Below, piece by piece: positions 1 to 13,200 of a DNA stretch of 64,000 nt. Under the pieces are notes generated by a model, which saw nothing but the letters and a program-made list of their open reading frames with translations, was not told the origin of the DNA and made no database searches. Origin of the DNA: Ectobius pallidus (taxonomy: Eukaryota; Arthropoda; Insecta; Blattodea; Ectobiidae); assembly GCA_964059195.1 (NCBI GenBank), contig CAXKWD010000002.1, positions 168,212,559 through 168,276,558 on the forward strand, read 5' to 3'. The position numbers were made by a program, and so were the translations under genes. Every line of letters starts with the position of its first letter. Position 1 is the stretch's first letter.

Positions 1-511
1 GCGTGCGCTTATACCTAGCAATCATAGCAGCCAAAAACTAACACTGCAGTAACTACTGCAGGAAGTATGTAAATAAATAGTTGTGTATATTAGAACAAGT
101 GTGTTTTGAAAGAACCTTATTGTTCTGCTGTCAATTGCAATAATGATAAAGGAAAGAAATCCTGAATTGCATTTCTTTACTTTCCCAAAAGATCCAGAAA
201 GTTAAGAACAAAAAAATACTTAATATTTATTGTAGACCTACTGGCTTACTCGTGACATGTATTTTGGTGTGGTTATGTTTCAACTTACTTTAATGAAATA
301 TGTTTATATTTCATTCTGTTGTAATAATTTCTGGTGTAAAAAATGGGTCATTAATGGCCGACGAGAAGACCTACTAATAAACATGTAAAATATTTGAGTG
401 AAAATTGCCGTCTATGCTTTGAACACATAGAAAACAGCCAGTTTATGAATTCCTATAAGAACTCGTACCGACAATGCTATACTGAAGGTGTTCTCAATTC
501 CACATGATCCA

Positions 512-676
512 GGAGGGAAAAGACCACTTGGAAGACCTAGACGTAGGTGGGAGGACATTATTAGGATAGATTTAAGGGAAGTAGGATTTGCGAGGGATGA
601 TTGGATAGAGTTAGCATAGAATAGGGTTGAATGGCGGGCTCAGGTAAGCGTGGCAAAGAACCTTCAGGTTCCATAA
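512..676 (+). pseudogene. C-terminal fragment of an RTE-like endonuclease-reverse transcriptase
   Basis: The frame from 512 reads GGKRPLGRPRRRWEDIIR, then DLREVGFARDDWIELA, an in-frame stop, and NRVEWRAQVSVAKNLQVP with a stop at 674. This is the characteristic tail (GRPR-RW-D, DW-LA-DR-RWR) of insect EN-RT retrotransposons and is the same region as the end of the element at 58374-62399. Only the 3' end is present; the internal TAG shows decay. Confidence 0.6.
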
Positions 677-3480
677 AATAGATAATATTCTTTTAGCTAG
701 CTGAGGAATTGTCTATTGCCATTGAGTAAGTAAGCCTATTTAGGTATGAATTACCTGTTATTAAGCAGAATATAATACCTGTTTTATTATTTCTTAAGTT
801 TAAAATTCAGATTTGCAATAAAGAAGAAATTCTGCATATTTTTCTCTTAATATAACATATTTTGTGATGTGTTCATGTATTTTCCCATGTCGTTTGATAT
901 AATGAGAATGTAGTTTTAGTTACTCACCGCATGGAGCGCTAGTGTCATCCAGTTAACATGTTGTCATAGGACTTGTAACACACAGTTTCTCTACTGTATT
1001 AATACCTATACTGTGGTAAAACCTTTTACATTCTTGAAACTGTTTGTTATGGTATTGCAGATTACTGTAGGTCATGAACAATACCTGGATTTAATTACAT
1101 AGAGTTAAGTGTGTTTCTATTTCCAAATTAAAATTATAGCAAGATTTATTTATTTATTCTTATTTAGAGATTAGAGTACCAGTTAAAGGATAACATGTCA
1201 TCAAAATCCGGTCCCTGGTCATGAATCGTTTAAGGTACCTTGATCAATAAGTATCTCTTGTTTCCAGAATTTCATTTTAAGAAGGCTATGGGGCCAGCTC
1301 ATTTTCTTCTTATTACTGTGAAGGCATTCATAGTGATAGAGGTCTGCAATTTGCTCTGAAGTATGCTGGATATCCAACCATCATCTGATCAAATCGATTT
1401 GTACTTCCTGTAATTCACCATGATTTTAAGTGCATTACCACTGTTACTGTTACTAAGTGCATACTGTTAAAGTTCCAACCCTTGTAAAATGATGATGATC
1501 ATGATGATAATGATAACTATTATCATATTGCAATTTAAATTTTCTGCTGTTTTAATTCTAAATAATTTTATAGTTATAAACAAAACACAATAGATTTTCA
1601 GGTACAGTAATTTGAGATCAAAGTAGTACCCTTAGATGCCTTAAAAATATTAAATCTTCGTTTAGTACTTATGGTAGCTTTTACTTACCATGGAGTATTA
1701 AAGCAATAGTGGAACCTCTCCTGGCCATAAAATTGTACCAGTAGTTAAGTTCTATAGTTAGAAATGTATATCAGATACTGTATCAGCAACTAAGTTAACT
1801 ATTAGCGTATGTTGTTAGCCATTTCATACACTATTTCTAAATTTATATACTGTATTTGTTAAAACTAGACTTTAACCAAATAGTGTTAGTCATCTCATGT
1901 TAAATTGTTAGCCATCTCATGACTCAATACTCTTGTACATATATTACTTTAATATTTAGTTATGTTAAGTGATTGTTAATAACTATAACCTTAATATACC
2001 TTCGGGTAAAATAAGGTTAAAATTTGGATAATAATAATAAAAAAAAAGTGTATGTAAAAATATAAATTAATATTTAATGCATTAATGGAATTCAAATAGA
2101 TATCCATGATAGTACATTAATTTTGTTTACTTATATATGACGTATTTTATGCTATTCACATTTTAATGTTTTATTTGTTTAATATAACCAAATTTAATTT
2201 TTTTTTGTTTTTTTTTTTTGCAGATAAAATCAATATAATTTTATACCTAATCTAAAGATTCTTATTCATTATAAAATAGCATCCCTGTAATATATGTGAC
2301 TGCTCATGTGAATGTCGGTGTTATGAAGCCTTAAGATACAAAATAGTAGCCAGTACCTCATTCCTATATTAAAACCAAAAGCTAATATCTAATATTACAT
2401 ATTCTGTTACCTCTACTTTTGATATACCGGTATGGATGTTTGTATAAATCCTGTTATCTAGATTGCTCTGTTCTAGCTCCTGGAATGGTTGTTTCTTAAA
2501 TGTTATGTTATTATTTTTATTGTCACCTTATTTTCTCATAATATAACAGCATTCAGTACATTCTGCAATTGTGTCATCTTATGTTGAGTAGATATACCTG
2601 GCAATGCTGTTAAAATCATCTTCTAACTTCCGCAGCAAGAATCTGTTTTCACATACGAATCATTCACAAAATTTCTTTGCCTTAATGTGTACACTTGTCA
2701 AGGCAATATTAAAACTGTAAAAGCAATACTATAATTTGTGACACTTCATAAACTAACACTTGTGCAATTCATTCTTCAAACATATTGGACAGTAGCTACT
2801 GTTAGTCATGTAAGCGACGCAAAGGTTGATGCACAATGTCCAGGAGTTCCCCTTTTCTGATGGAGCTTGCCAGCCACTCTATCATCAGGAGACACAGCCG
2901 CTGAATACACAGTATTAATGTTAACGAAAATACTAATCTGTAATTTCTTAATTCATTCTTATAAATACTAGCCTTGCCCTACAGGGTATAATAAGTATTA
3001 AAATGTCTTAGGAAGCATTCACACCGAAGTAGCATAGCCTGTGAGTCGCAATACCTGGATGCAGGCTGCATATCGAGCAGCGTAGCCTACAGTTTTGCAT
3101 TCACATAAAAGTAGCGAATGCAACCTGTAGCTTTTCCGTTATTCTTATGTTTTCACTTGGCATGTAAGAATCAAATCCTCAGAAAATTAGGTTCAGCATT
3201 TTTCAATTACAAGGGTTTCATTTTGACAATTTTAATGGCTTGTTCTGATGCTGACGGCCTATTTACATTTGTAAGTGTTAATGCTTACAATAGGAATAGC
3301 GATGGGCATGCTTTAAAGCATATGGTTTTCTCCTTTGCTCTTTCTAAAACTAGACATACTAATACACAATAATAGTAACAGTATAAGAAATATAAGTGAT
3401 ATGGCAATAAAAATTTGGTTGGATGTAAGTAAGATACATGTTTCCAATTAATTTGATCCTAATGAACACGAATTTGACAA
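677..3480. other. AT-rich non-coding stretch
   Basis: No exon-like frame or recognisable element. Contains short microsatellite-like runs (GATGAT near 1490, poly-T near 2200). It is probably Smr intron or upstream sequence. Part of 3000-3130 shows a weak imperfect inverted repeat around GTAGC motifs, which I do not classify. Confidence 0.4.
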
Positions 3481-3489
3481 TAAAAAAAT

Positions 3490-3650
3490 TGTTGCTTCTT
3501 TATTTCAAATTCTACATTAATTTAAAATTGGAATTTTCTCGAAATCTGCAAGGAACAAATTTCTTTTTTTCATATTCATGTTCAGGAAGGTCAAATTATA
3601 TGGAAAACATATATCTCATGTTCAATCAAATTTTTATTGCCATACTAGCT
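3490..3650 (+). repeat. Diverged direct repeat, copy 1
   Basis: Shares AATTTTCTCGAAATC, an AAGGA..AA block, CATATTC.TGT.CAGGA.GGTC and TTATATGGAAAACAT with 6425-6590. The two copies bracket a cluster of other repeats. Function unknown. Confidence 0.5.
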
Positions 3651-3654
3651 TAAA

Positions 3655-4640
3655 AGGCCCGGCGTCGCTCGGGTTTTGTATTTTTTAAATGCAAAAATAA
3701 CTTATGAAGGACTTTCGATTTTCAAACTCGAGGTCTTTAAGGTCTTTATTTAGGTATTTAGAATTTGAAATGGGGAAGAACGACTTATCACACACAAACT
3801 ATTTCCTCAGAAAACTCTAGATAAGCTACAACTTATTATAGCTTATAGCAGATCCCTGCGGCTTCGCCCACAATAATTAATAGGAAGATTATAAATTAAG
3901 AGCAAAATAATTAAACTATTATATTTACTAACACTTTGCACACGAAACATTCATAGGTCTAAACTAAACGATTGATAGGCCTAATTAATGAAACAACTGT
4001 AAATCCGGCTTTGAAGTGAATTCCACGATTAGAAAGCGCAGCATGGGAAAAATAACCTGAGATTCGAGTTCCCTGGCCTAAAAAAAACCTGCATAATGTT
4101 TGTCCATTTTGGGCTATATTCACTATTCTTCTTCCGTCTAGGGTGAAAATTTCATCTGTCTGCGTGCCTTGACATTATAAACAAATGATTCGGCCATGGT
4201 GGGCTTACAAAATTCGAACGATCGCGATGCTTTTATTTCCAAGGTATGACGAAAGTAGGCAAAGTCATCTGCAATTGATTTGACAACTGAAAACTGATGT
4301 TTCGAAAGCGCAAGAAATGTACGTCTCAATCCTGTTTTCACTCATAACTCGCGAACGAAAGCTAAAATTAAAAATGTAGCATGCCTTTGCGGGAATGCAT
4401 TCAACAACTTCCCAAAGTTTCATGGTGATCGGATGAATGGCATAGTAATGCATAAAGGACAGACACACATACATTCATTTTTATGTAGGCTATATAGAAG
4501 ATCTATATAGATTACCCGTCGAGCGTTGCTGCAATCTCAGAAGATTATGAGAATTGAAATCTATTAAACTCACGATGAAAAAATGTGTGTAAATGTATTT
4601 GACAGACAGACATATATTCGTTTTTAGTTATATAGATGAA
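3655..4640. repeat. Interspersed repeat with 'CTTCGCCC' 5' sequence and TATATAGAT 3' end, copy A (composite)
   Basis: Begins near GGCCCGGCGTCGCTCGGG and holds a second start-like sequence at 3853 (CCCTGCGGCTTCGCCC). It includes the block CATAACTCGCGAACGAA, then AACTTCCCAAAGTTTCATGG and a GATCGGATGAATGG block, and ends ACATACATTCATTTTTATG and TATATAGAT. The same blocks recur at 4900-5230, 5231-6400 and 17150-17660, so this is a dispersed family. It has no surviving coding capacity and the clade is not known to me. Confidence 0.5.
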
Positions 4641-4899
4641 GAATGGAATAAGCGTACTGAGGCCATAGTTTCTATATTCATTTGTCCAGACTTATAATTC
4701 CGTTACATTTCAGGCAGATTTAACGACCCTACATAAGAGATTTTACTGATGATTACATATAGAAATGTTGTAGCCTGGACCCTGAACTAAGCAACTTGCC
4801 CGGAATTTTCTGTAAAGCATCTTTCATAAGAAGCATATTCCACGTTAAATAAATATTTAATATTACCTTATCATCATCTTATCATTAACTTCTCTGGCG

Positions 4900-5229
4900 T
4901 TTATAATAACATGAGATATCCATTGCCTTCCAAAGCGATCGCGATGCTATTGTTTCCAAAGTATGACAAAAATAGACAAAGCCTTCTGCAATTGATTTGA
5001 TAACTGAAATCTGATGCTTCGAAAGCGTAAAAAATGCTCGTTTTCTTGCTGTTTTTCACTCATAACTCGCGAACGAAGGCTAAAATTAAAAATGTAGTGT
5101 GACAGAAACCTTCCTGGGAATGTACCCAACAACTTCCCAAAGTTTCATGGCGATCGGATGAATGGGGTAGTAATGCATAAAGGACACACACACACACACA
5201 CATACATTCATTTTTATATATATAGATAA
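4900..5229. repeat. Same interspersed repeat family, copy B (3' part)
   Basis: Carries CATAACTCGCGAACGAA, AACTTCCCAAAGTTTCATGG and GATCGGATGAATGG, then a CA run and CATTCATTTTTATATATATA. It ends at 5226 next to the start of copy C, so the copies are arranged head to tail. Confidence 0.5.
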
Positions 5230-5230
5230 T

Positions 5231-6400
5231 TTACTAGCAGGTGTCCACAGCTTCGCCCGCGATTATTTACTCAACAGTGGGATGTTTTGTTTAAATAATT
5301 TATTTAACAGAAAAATAATTAAAACGTATTTATTAACATTGACATCGTTTTTACATAAATTGTAGGAATTGCATAATTTTTTCTGATAATTAGTATTAGC
5401 AATCTGATGCGCATTGGGATTTTTTCCCAAAAATGTTTTCTTAGCCGATTTTAATTGTTGTTTGCGTATTGCACTACTATACCTCGCACGTCGCTTTTTA
5501 ACCTCACATGATCTTGAATCTGGAGACGGCCAATCCTCTGCAGCTCTTTTCTGTTCCATAATTGTTTTGTGTAACGCAACAAATCAATAAATAAAATGGA
5601 ATCCTTTGAGTATACATTCCGAATAGGATATTTATTTCATGCTACGCTCTGTATAATATGCAACAATGATACCGCATGGCCCACAGTACCTGAACATAAC
5701 GCATTTTAATGAATTATATCGATACCTGTGATCACAACAAAATTTTCTCAAGCATGGAAATTATCCTGTACCGAATTTTGTATCCCATCGCTTGTACACA
5801 GCAAGCCGGGTAGGGGTTCAAATAAGAAGAAACATAAATTCCGGTAACATAAAATTCTATTGTCTTTGCGGAATATTTTATTTCTCACTCTCATGTTACC
5901 ATAAAACCGTTTTGGAGATGAAATTAAACAGATATGTATTATCCCTTTCATACTTCTCTCCCCAAAAACCTGCAATACAATAATATATCTATTACCATAC
6001 CTCGTATTGTTTTCTCTATGTCCAGGGTAAAGAAAGTTATGTGACTGCATTATTTTCGTGGATATTGATAGTTCTCTAATTTGTCAAATTCTAGTCTCAT
6101 TTTTTTTCAAACTTATTTGAGACCCACTGGCAACAATATGTTTTAATGTCAAATGTGATTTGGATTTGATAATTCTGTGTAAAAAGGGATTACGTATTCT
6201 CAAAAACATTTGATTTTAGGCATTTAAAATCAAAATTTTTCAAAATCCTTTCTTAGTGAGCACCTACGTTATGAAACGAAGGTACTTTCAAAATTCCAAG
6301 TCTCTACCTGTTATAGTTTAGGCTGTACGTTGATTCTCTGTCAGTCAGTCAGTCATTCATTCAGGACAAAGCCTCTTATATATATATAGAGATATATCCT
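5231..6400. repeat. Same interspersed repeat family, copy C
   Basis: Starts ACTAGCAGGTGTCCACAGC and CTTCGCCCGCG, ends GTCAGTCAGTCAGTCATTCA then TCTTATATATATATAGA. A minus-strand frame at 5263-5559 encodes a basic 98-aa peptide beginning MEQKRAAEDWPSPDSR; it has no family match that I recognise and may be chance or a remnant of the element's own protein. Confidence 0.45.
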
Positions 6401-6424
6401 ATTTCGTTACTTCTATTACACAGA

Positions 6425-6590
6425 AAATTGTTTTACATTAATGTAAAACTTGAATTTTCTCGAAATCCAGAAGGATCAAGATCTTTTTACTGTCATATTC
6501 GTGTCCAGGAGGGTCGACTTATATGGAAAACATCACATGTCCAACAAAATTGTTATTGTTATATCATTTATATGTATTACTTAGTTATCA
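6425..6590 (+). repeat. Diverged direct repeat, copy 2
   Basis: Counterpart of 3490-3650 (see there), lying immediately right of copy C of the TATATAGAT family. The pair could be the split halves of a duplication or two copies of one element's terminus. Confidence 0.45.
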
Positions 6591-7014
6591 AAATTATATA
6601 CATAAAATTTATGAAAACTGTTATCCACATGTAGGCTACATAAAAACCGTAACCAATGAAACATTTTCCTGGCCAGTTTTGAAATCAGTAATATCAAAAT
6701 ATCCTATGGTGTTTATTAGTATCTCTAGTACAAATTGACTGTTGCACAGTATTATTTGAAATTAGCAATGTTAGGGTAAAAGTGATGAATGCAAAATTTT
6801 ACAAAACAACTTTCCTTAAATAAAAATGAATGGGGGTAAATATGTTTAAAAAGGGGGTAACAAGGCTCTTTTTTAAAATAAAAATACTGCATTTTTTTTC
6901 AATATATAAGATGCATTTTTTTAACTTTCGAAAATGTTTTCCTATATCCCCTATGTTGTGGCGAAGGGCCTCCAAGTGGAGGTTTCTGTTACCTATATGA
7001 ATTTTGTTACGCTT

Positions 7015-7335
7015 ATTTTCCCAGAGAGAGCAGAGGGACATGTGGTAAGCCCATTGCCTCTCAACCCCCCTCTGGAAACTAAGGTATTACTTGGACATGA
7101 AAGGGCTGAGAAATTTTGTCCAGAGGCTCTAATTTAGGCTTGGAGTTCTTTTACGTGCCGTAAATCTATGACACAGGCCCCCCAGCTCCAGCTTAAAGTC
7201 CCTCTTGGAGGCCTCCGTGCCCAGGATTTTTATGTCCTGAAAAACCCATCGACCGCAGCTGGGTTTGATCCTGCAACCTTCGGATCTAGAGGCGGGCACG
7301 CCACCTCCAGACTACCGTGGCCGACAACCTCTTAT
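7015..7335 (-). repeat. tRNA-derived SINE-like repeat
   Basis: Read on the minus strand, 7325-7255 looks like a tRNA-related head: a box A-like stretch around GGTGGCGTGCC and a box B-like stretch GGTTGCAGGATCAAACCC (plus coordinates 7261-7278). A tRNA-unrelated body extends to about 7015. No TSD found. The 7340-8000 flank shows nothing further. Confidence 0.45.
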
Positions 7336-8002
7336 AATGGAAGTACAGATTTGTAGTGTTTTTTCCTACCAAAGCTCACTCCTTTCATGCTCCAAGAACT
7401 TTGTTAGGCCAAATAACACAACAACATGCATGAGCTTTTTGTGACTTCTTGCATGATACAGGCTGTTGGTAGGGGAATCCTGATCTACCTGAATAATCAG
7501 TTACTGTGATGTGTAAAATTGTGTTAAATTTTGGGATGTGTATTATACATCAGAAATTAAGCTATAGATGAAGCACTATAAATTAATTCTCATTTTATTA
7601 TTAAAAAAGTACTTTTGCATCTCTGTTAATTGCATTCCATCTTGATATTATGTTGGCGAAACTGTTTAACTATGGTTTAACAATTTTTATTAAGATGCTT
7701 TTCAGGAAAGGAGTTAAAGAGTTTATTCTGCTGATATGTGTGTGGTCCTGGATGTAATTAGTCCTTTCCTTCAGTTATACACACTAGAAGGCCTATAATT
7801 TCTTGTCAAAATTATAAATTCTTTTGTTAGAAAATAATGTATATCTTCATTATGTAAATAAACTAATTAAACCTCCTATCATTTAAGTAAAATTCAGTTC
7901 TTCGATCTTAAAATTTTGTTTAATATATATTTACAGTAATCCAATTTGCTTTTGTAATGATTTAATAACAAAATTCTACATGTAAGTTTATTTTGTGAGC
8001 AG

Positions 8003-8204
8003 GTGAACGGGCCTTCATCTCCAATGACAAATGTTCGGTCTGTGAAGGAACTCATGCTCGGAGTAATAGAGCTCTCAATAAAGAAAAATCCATGTGGTCA
8101 AGGTGGTAATACGGCTGTGAATGTTGTGACTAGTGAAGGAACACCAACAATATCTTCAATCCTGAAAAGCGACCACAGAACAGATATGCTGCGACAGTCA
8201 TCAG
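8003..8204 (+). CDS. Smr: Smr exon 1 of this window
   Basis: Opens after TTTTGTGAGCAG and ends at TCAG before GTATTC, leaving phase 1. It encodes 67 residues beginning VNGPSSPMTNVRSVKELM. The piece VKELMLGVIELSIKKN is the only part with helical character; the rest is polar. It has no in-frame ATG at its start, as expected for an internal exon. The joined codon across the next intron is GAT (Asp). Confidence 0.8.
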
Positions 8205-10173
8205 GTATTCTTCTACACTTCTAGTTTGTAATGGGGATGGTTAAAAGGTTCACACACACACACACACACACACAAAAAAATTCTTACACAGGGAGTAGAG
8301 CCTGAGATTTCTTACTTACATTCCTTAGTAGAGAGCCAATGTGATAGCCAGAATTTGTGACACAATGAAGTAGAATTTCTCTTCCAAGATGTTAACCAGA
8401 TGTTTTTTGGTCCGTTAAGGGACATCAACATTAAAATGAAATATCATGCATCATGTCATAGGCGTAACCAGGCCGACCTTATGGGGGGGGGGGGGGGTTA
8501 TAACATCTGGAGAGGGGAGTTCCGGGGTCCTCCTCCCCGGAAAATTTTAAAAATTAAGGTGCACAATAACGAGTTTTAAGCTTCCCACACTTTAAACTCA
8601 TATTAAGTAATTTATACGCAGATTTTTAAAAAAGGTGATATATCACAATAATGAAATAAATAGTACTATTTTCCCTTTATTAATCAATGGGGGGGAGGGA
8701 TTCAAACCCCCAACCCCCCCCCCCCTCGTTGCGCCTATGATCATGGTACATGCAGTATTAGAAATGTATTTTACATACAGATTGGGTTCTAAAACTGATG
8801 CCCCTCAATTTCCCAAATAATTAATTGTATAAAATAACATTTGTGTAAAGTTATTTCTCACTGTGCACACTAGAGTGCATTATGGTCCAATGTAATGTCA
8901 GCTGTCACCCAAACGAGAATCAATCACTACTACAATTTATTGACATGGCAGACAATACATGTACATTGACCTCATTATCTTCTTTTTCATACTTTCCAGA
9001 GCATCTCTCCTTTCATGTTGGTTATATATATATATATATATATATACACAGTCAAACTGTTTATAACGACATCACTTGTAATGACGTATTGGATATATAA
9101 ACTCTGTATTTAAAAAACCGCTTAGTACGACCTTGCTTATTACGGCATATCTCAATGTATTTTTATCACATTTTTGGAGAAATGTATTGGCTACAACATC
9201 TGATGTTGAGTTTTTTACTTTTTTAGCAGACAACAATATAATGATTATTTTCAAACTCTTGTTTTCAGCAGATGTTAAATTTCAAATCAGTTTGTCCATT
9301 AAGGCAAGCATCGCTGTTAAGATGTCTCTAAAGAAAAGGAAAGTATTTAATATTGAAGAGAAGTCACACAACATGGTGATTAGAAAACGGGGAAACAAAC
9401 GTCAGCATTGCGAAAGAATTGGGTGTATTACGCTCAGTGATTTGTACAATTTGGAAGGACAGAGAGAAAATACAATCTCTTTTTGAACAAAATTCTCCAA
9501 TAATCTTAGCTGTTATTGTAGAAAACAATAAAATAAAATTTTGATAATATGCCAGCTTTCCTCAAGTAATAATGTTGTTTTCGTTATTGACTTTTGTGGT
9601 TATGTAATATGTTGGATTTTTGTCAGTTTGGAGATCATCTTTGCAGAAAAACCATTGTTTGAATCCCAGTGCCAGAGGAAATTTTCTCCAAAAATGATGT
9701 TATGTAATGTTCAGCGGAAACAATATTGTGTGGTGTTATGAATATTTATCTACATCTAAAATATGCAATCTTTCTGTTACTTTTTACTTCCTCTGCCTGT
9801 ACCATAGGTACTGTAGGTAGAGGAAGTATTGTTTTCAACCCCCAAATTCGAAGATGGGTTTTTAACATAAATACAATTTTTGAGGTTCCTGATCCAGAAA
9901 TACAATTTTAGTTGGAAACATGTCTGTGTGCGTATGTCCGTGGACAGCCTAGCTCCAGAATGAAAAATCGTGTGAAAACAAAATTTTGTATTTGAGTTAG
10001 ATACCTTCTGAAAATGTGACACGAAGATTGGTAACAACTTTCTCTTATTTTTAAGGGGACTTTACATAAAGCAAATTCTGTTTTTCGTGATTTTCTCAAA
10101 AACATCTCTAACAATTTTCTTTAAATTTTGTACATGGGGTTCATATACCAAGAGCTAAAACTTTTGTTTGGAA

Positions 10174-10204
<31 letters not shown>

Positions 10205-13200
10205 TACCTAGGTATATATAAGCCATCCACTGTTTATAGAAACTTGGTCTTGGCTGGTGAACAATAAAACTTTGCATCAGGTTGAAACAACTGAATATGC
10301 ACTTTTTAACGACCTCTTATGTGAATTCAGAAAGATGTATTGTTGGCCATGCTTAAAGTAAAGAAGATTACAGCTGTCGTTTTATATCTGTGCCTCTCGC
10401 CGACCGTTGGAATTTTGTTAAAAGTGCTTGAGCGAGAGCAGGTAGTCCGTGTATTCCAATACAAAAGACATCCAGTTCCCTTTCTAGTCATTGCTTGTCC
10501 GAGCTCAAATCTGCTGCCCGTTGTAAATTTAAGACATATTTTTGTGCACACTAGTAGAATCGAGCCTCTCTCTCTTCTGCTACCACGAAATAGTCAGTTC
10601 ACAGACCGGCAGAGATATAATAAGATGTCTGTACACGAGTACATTAATCAGATTTTATTTGGATTATGTATCCTTCAGGGATGTGACATAATGTAGTAAT
10701 GACATTTTCTTCATTTTTATAGGAAGAGAATGTCATATATAATATATTATATTATACTAAGAGGCAAACTTTATTTGGGCAGAGGAAGTTATGTGAGTTT
10801 CACATAAGAATTTTTGTATACAGTTTTATTAATAAACAGAGGATATGTGATTTTTTCCCATAGATATAACTTTTGTGCGTGAATATCGACCACCAGAATT
10901 GACAAAGCAACAGCAGGCACAGCAGCAACAGGCACAGGCACAAGCTCTGAGAGTTCAGCTACCTCAGGAGACATCTATAGCAGCTCTCTCTGTTGTGAAC
11001 TCACACCATCACATCCAGCATGTCCCACAGATGCAGGCTACCATAACTCCATGCTCCACCACTGCTAGCGACATGCCTCGAGAAGGGCTTGTGGTTGTCC
11101 AGGTAACCAATTGCAATCATACTTTCATTGCTTTATTTTTTTAACTTTTATTTTATTGTATCTATGTGCACTTGTTTTTCATGTAAATTCATATGTTGAA
11201 ACTTCGAGATGGGATGGTGCATTATCTGAAAATGGGACGGCAGACCTTTCGATGCCAATAACTCATGGACCTTCAGTACAGATTTTGAATGGATCTAGCA
11301 TTTAAACATGTGATACATCATCTATGCTGATTTATTATTGTAGTGGTCCACAGGCAGACATTTAACTTTGGTTCCTTTAAATGAGCATGGGTTTTTAACG
11401 TTAGCGGTTGCTGTCATTGTTAATATTTTATGCTCCCTGCTAGCATTAGCACAACACAGAAGAGTTATTCTTGGTTTACTTGATTTGTGACCTGAACTCT
11501 GTCCTGAAAGTTTCTGCTGCACTTTTATCACACTCAGTTTCTCTCCTGCAGTTTCAGTTCACTTATGCCATGCTGCTCCTTAAAGTGTTGTAGTGAACCA
11601 TTTGATGCTGAAAATGGTTCTGCTAGGCCTTTTTGTGTGTGTGTGTGTGTGTGTGAAAAAGTTGCACCTGTTTCAAAGTCTAGTCCTCTTAAGCTTGGTT
11701 CTTTCAATGTTTTTCTTGCAACCCCATTTCCAGGCTATATTTGTATATGGTTTACAGATCAAATGGCTTTTAACTCAAGCTTCCTAACTATTTGGTGTTG
11801 GAAATATAACATAGACCCTTTGACTGAACAATACAATTTTCACTTGTTGCTTACTTACCTTATGAGATACAGTGAACACCGCTTAATGCAATCGCGGGTA
11901 ATGTTATCACTTTTATGAAGTCCCGTACGGATTAAAAGGCCCACTGATACATTGAAAAAAATGCTGTTTATTGTGATCAAAGATTCAGTTTATGTTATCA
12001 CATTTTCCTTTTTTGAGCTTTATTTCCAAGTACTGTATGTCATTCAAAATTTTGTTTATAAACTGAACTGTATTGTTCTGTTCCCAGGATGACCAGGGGG
12101 TTTACCTAACTTTCTCTTTTAAGCAATAAAATATGTTTCACCCCACAGTTAAGCTGCAGCTTTTGATTTATGAAGATTACAGTGCTGACATGCAGTGATG
12201 GCTAGTGTAAAATGAAAACACTTGAACAGACAGGCATTAGATGTTTTGCTATGCAGTGTTCACCACAGATCAGTATAGACTTCCAAAAATACTCGTAACT
12301 GGGTATGGAGTATTGGTTAGTGGTCTTCTAAAGGAAAGTGAAAACAATTTCAAACTTTGTTACTGGTTGAAAAATAGTTGCTTGCAGTCTTTGACTGTAT
12401 TAGCCTATGAGTTGTTCAATGATTCACAGTTACGTATTATTTTATCATTAAATATTTTAAATTCTGTTTTGTTGTGTATTATCTTATATATGAATGAATA
12501 AGCTTCTTTTAATTCCTTCGGCTGCTGTTATCAGTCGATAATTATTACCAGATTAGCTGCGTTCTGAAGTGATCACAATAAGCGGTGTGCACTGTATATC
12601 TGCTATACACATATCTCTGTAATTATAGTAGGCCTAATGTGTTCTGTGATCAGACATAATACTTCAATATGTACTGTAAACAATGTTTTATTATTGTCGT
12701 AATGGCATGTATAGTAGGGTCTCAAATCTCCATCTACTCACTGGTGCCTTTCAAGGATAAGGTTGTCTGAGCCTTCAAAAGTGTGGGCAGGGGAGCAACA
12801 ATGCTAACAAAGTACAGCAGCAATTGAATGAATTGCACATTTCTCATTCTCTGCTTGGTGTAGTGTTATTTGTTTTGATTGGTTGTGCAACAAGTTCATC
12901 TCCTAATACAAACAAGCATATTGTCCAAGACACTTGCAGTGTCATCACCACAAATTTTTCATGTTGAATTCAAAGTTTTATTCCACTGATGATTTTACTT
13001 AAATGCTCATATGAATATGACCTAATATATCTGAGTGTAGGATTACCAGATGTAAAAAAAATGAAAAGGAGGACATTTTCTCTCTAAAAAGAGCCTAATT
13101 TTCCAACAACAAAAAAAGCCAGACATGTCACTGATTTTTATAAATTAATTGTAATGAAATTTGTAATTAATTTTGTAAATTAATTAAGAAGTTCTTCACA

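Noticed and set aside
5263..5559. A host gene for the basic 98-aa peptide
   Set aside because: It lies wholly inside a dispersed repeat and its C-terminal half is low-complexity; kept only as a note in the repeat entry.
10340..10696. A 118-codon plus-strand frame as a gene
   Set aside because: No motif, alternative start codon, lies within a candidate DNA element and overlaps an equal-sized minus frame.
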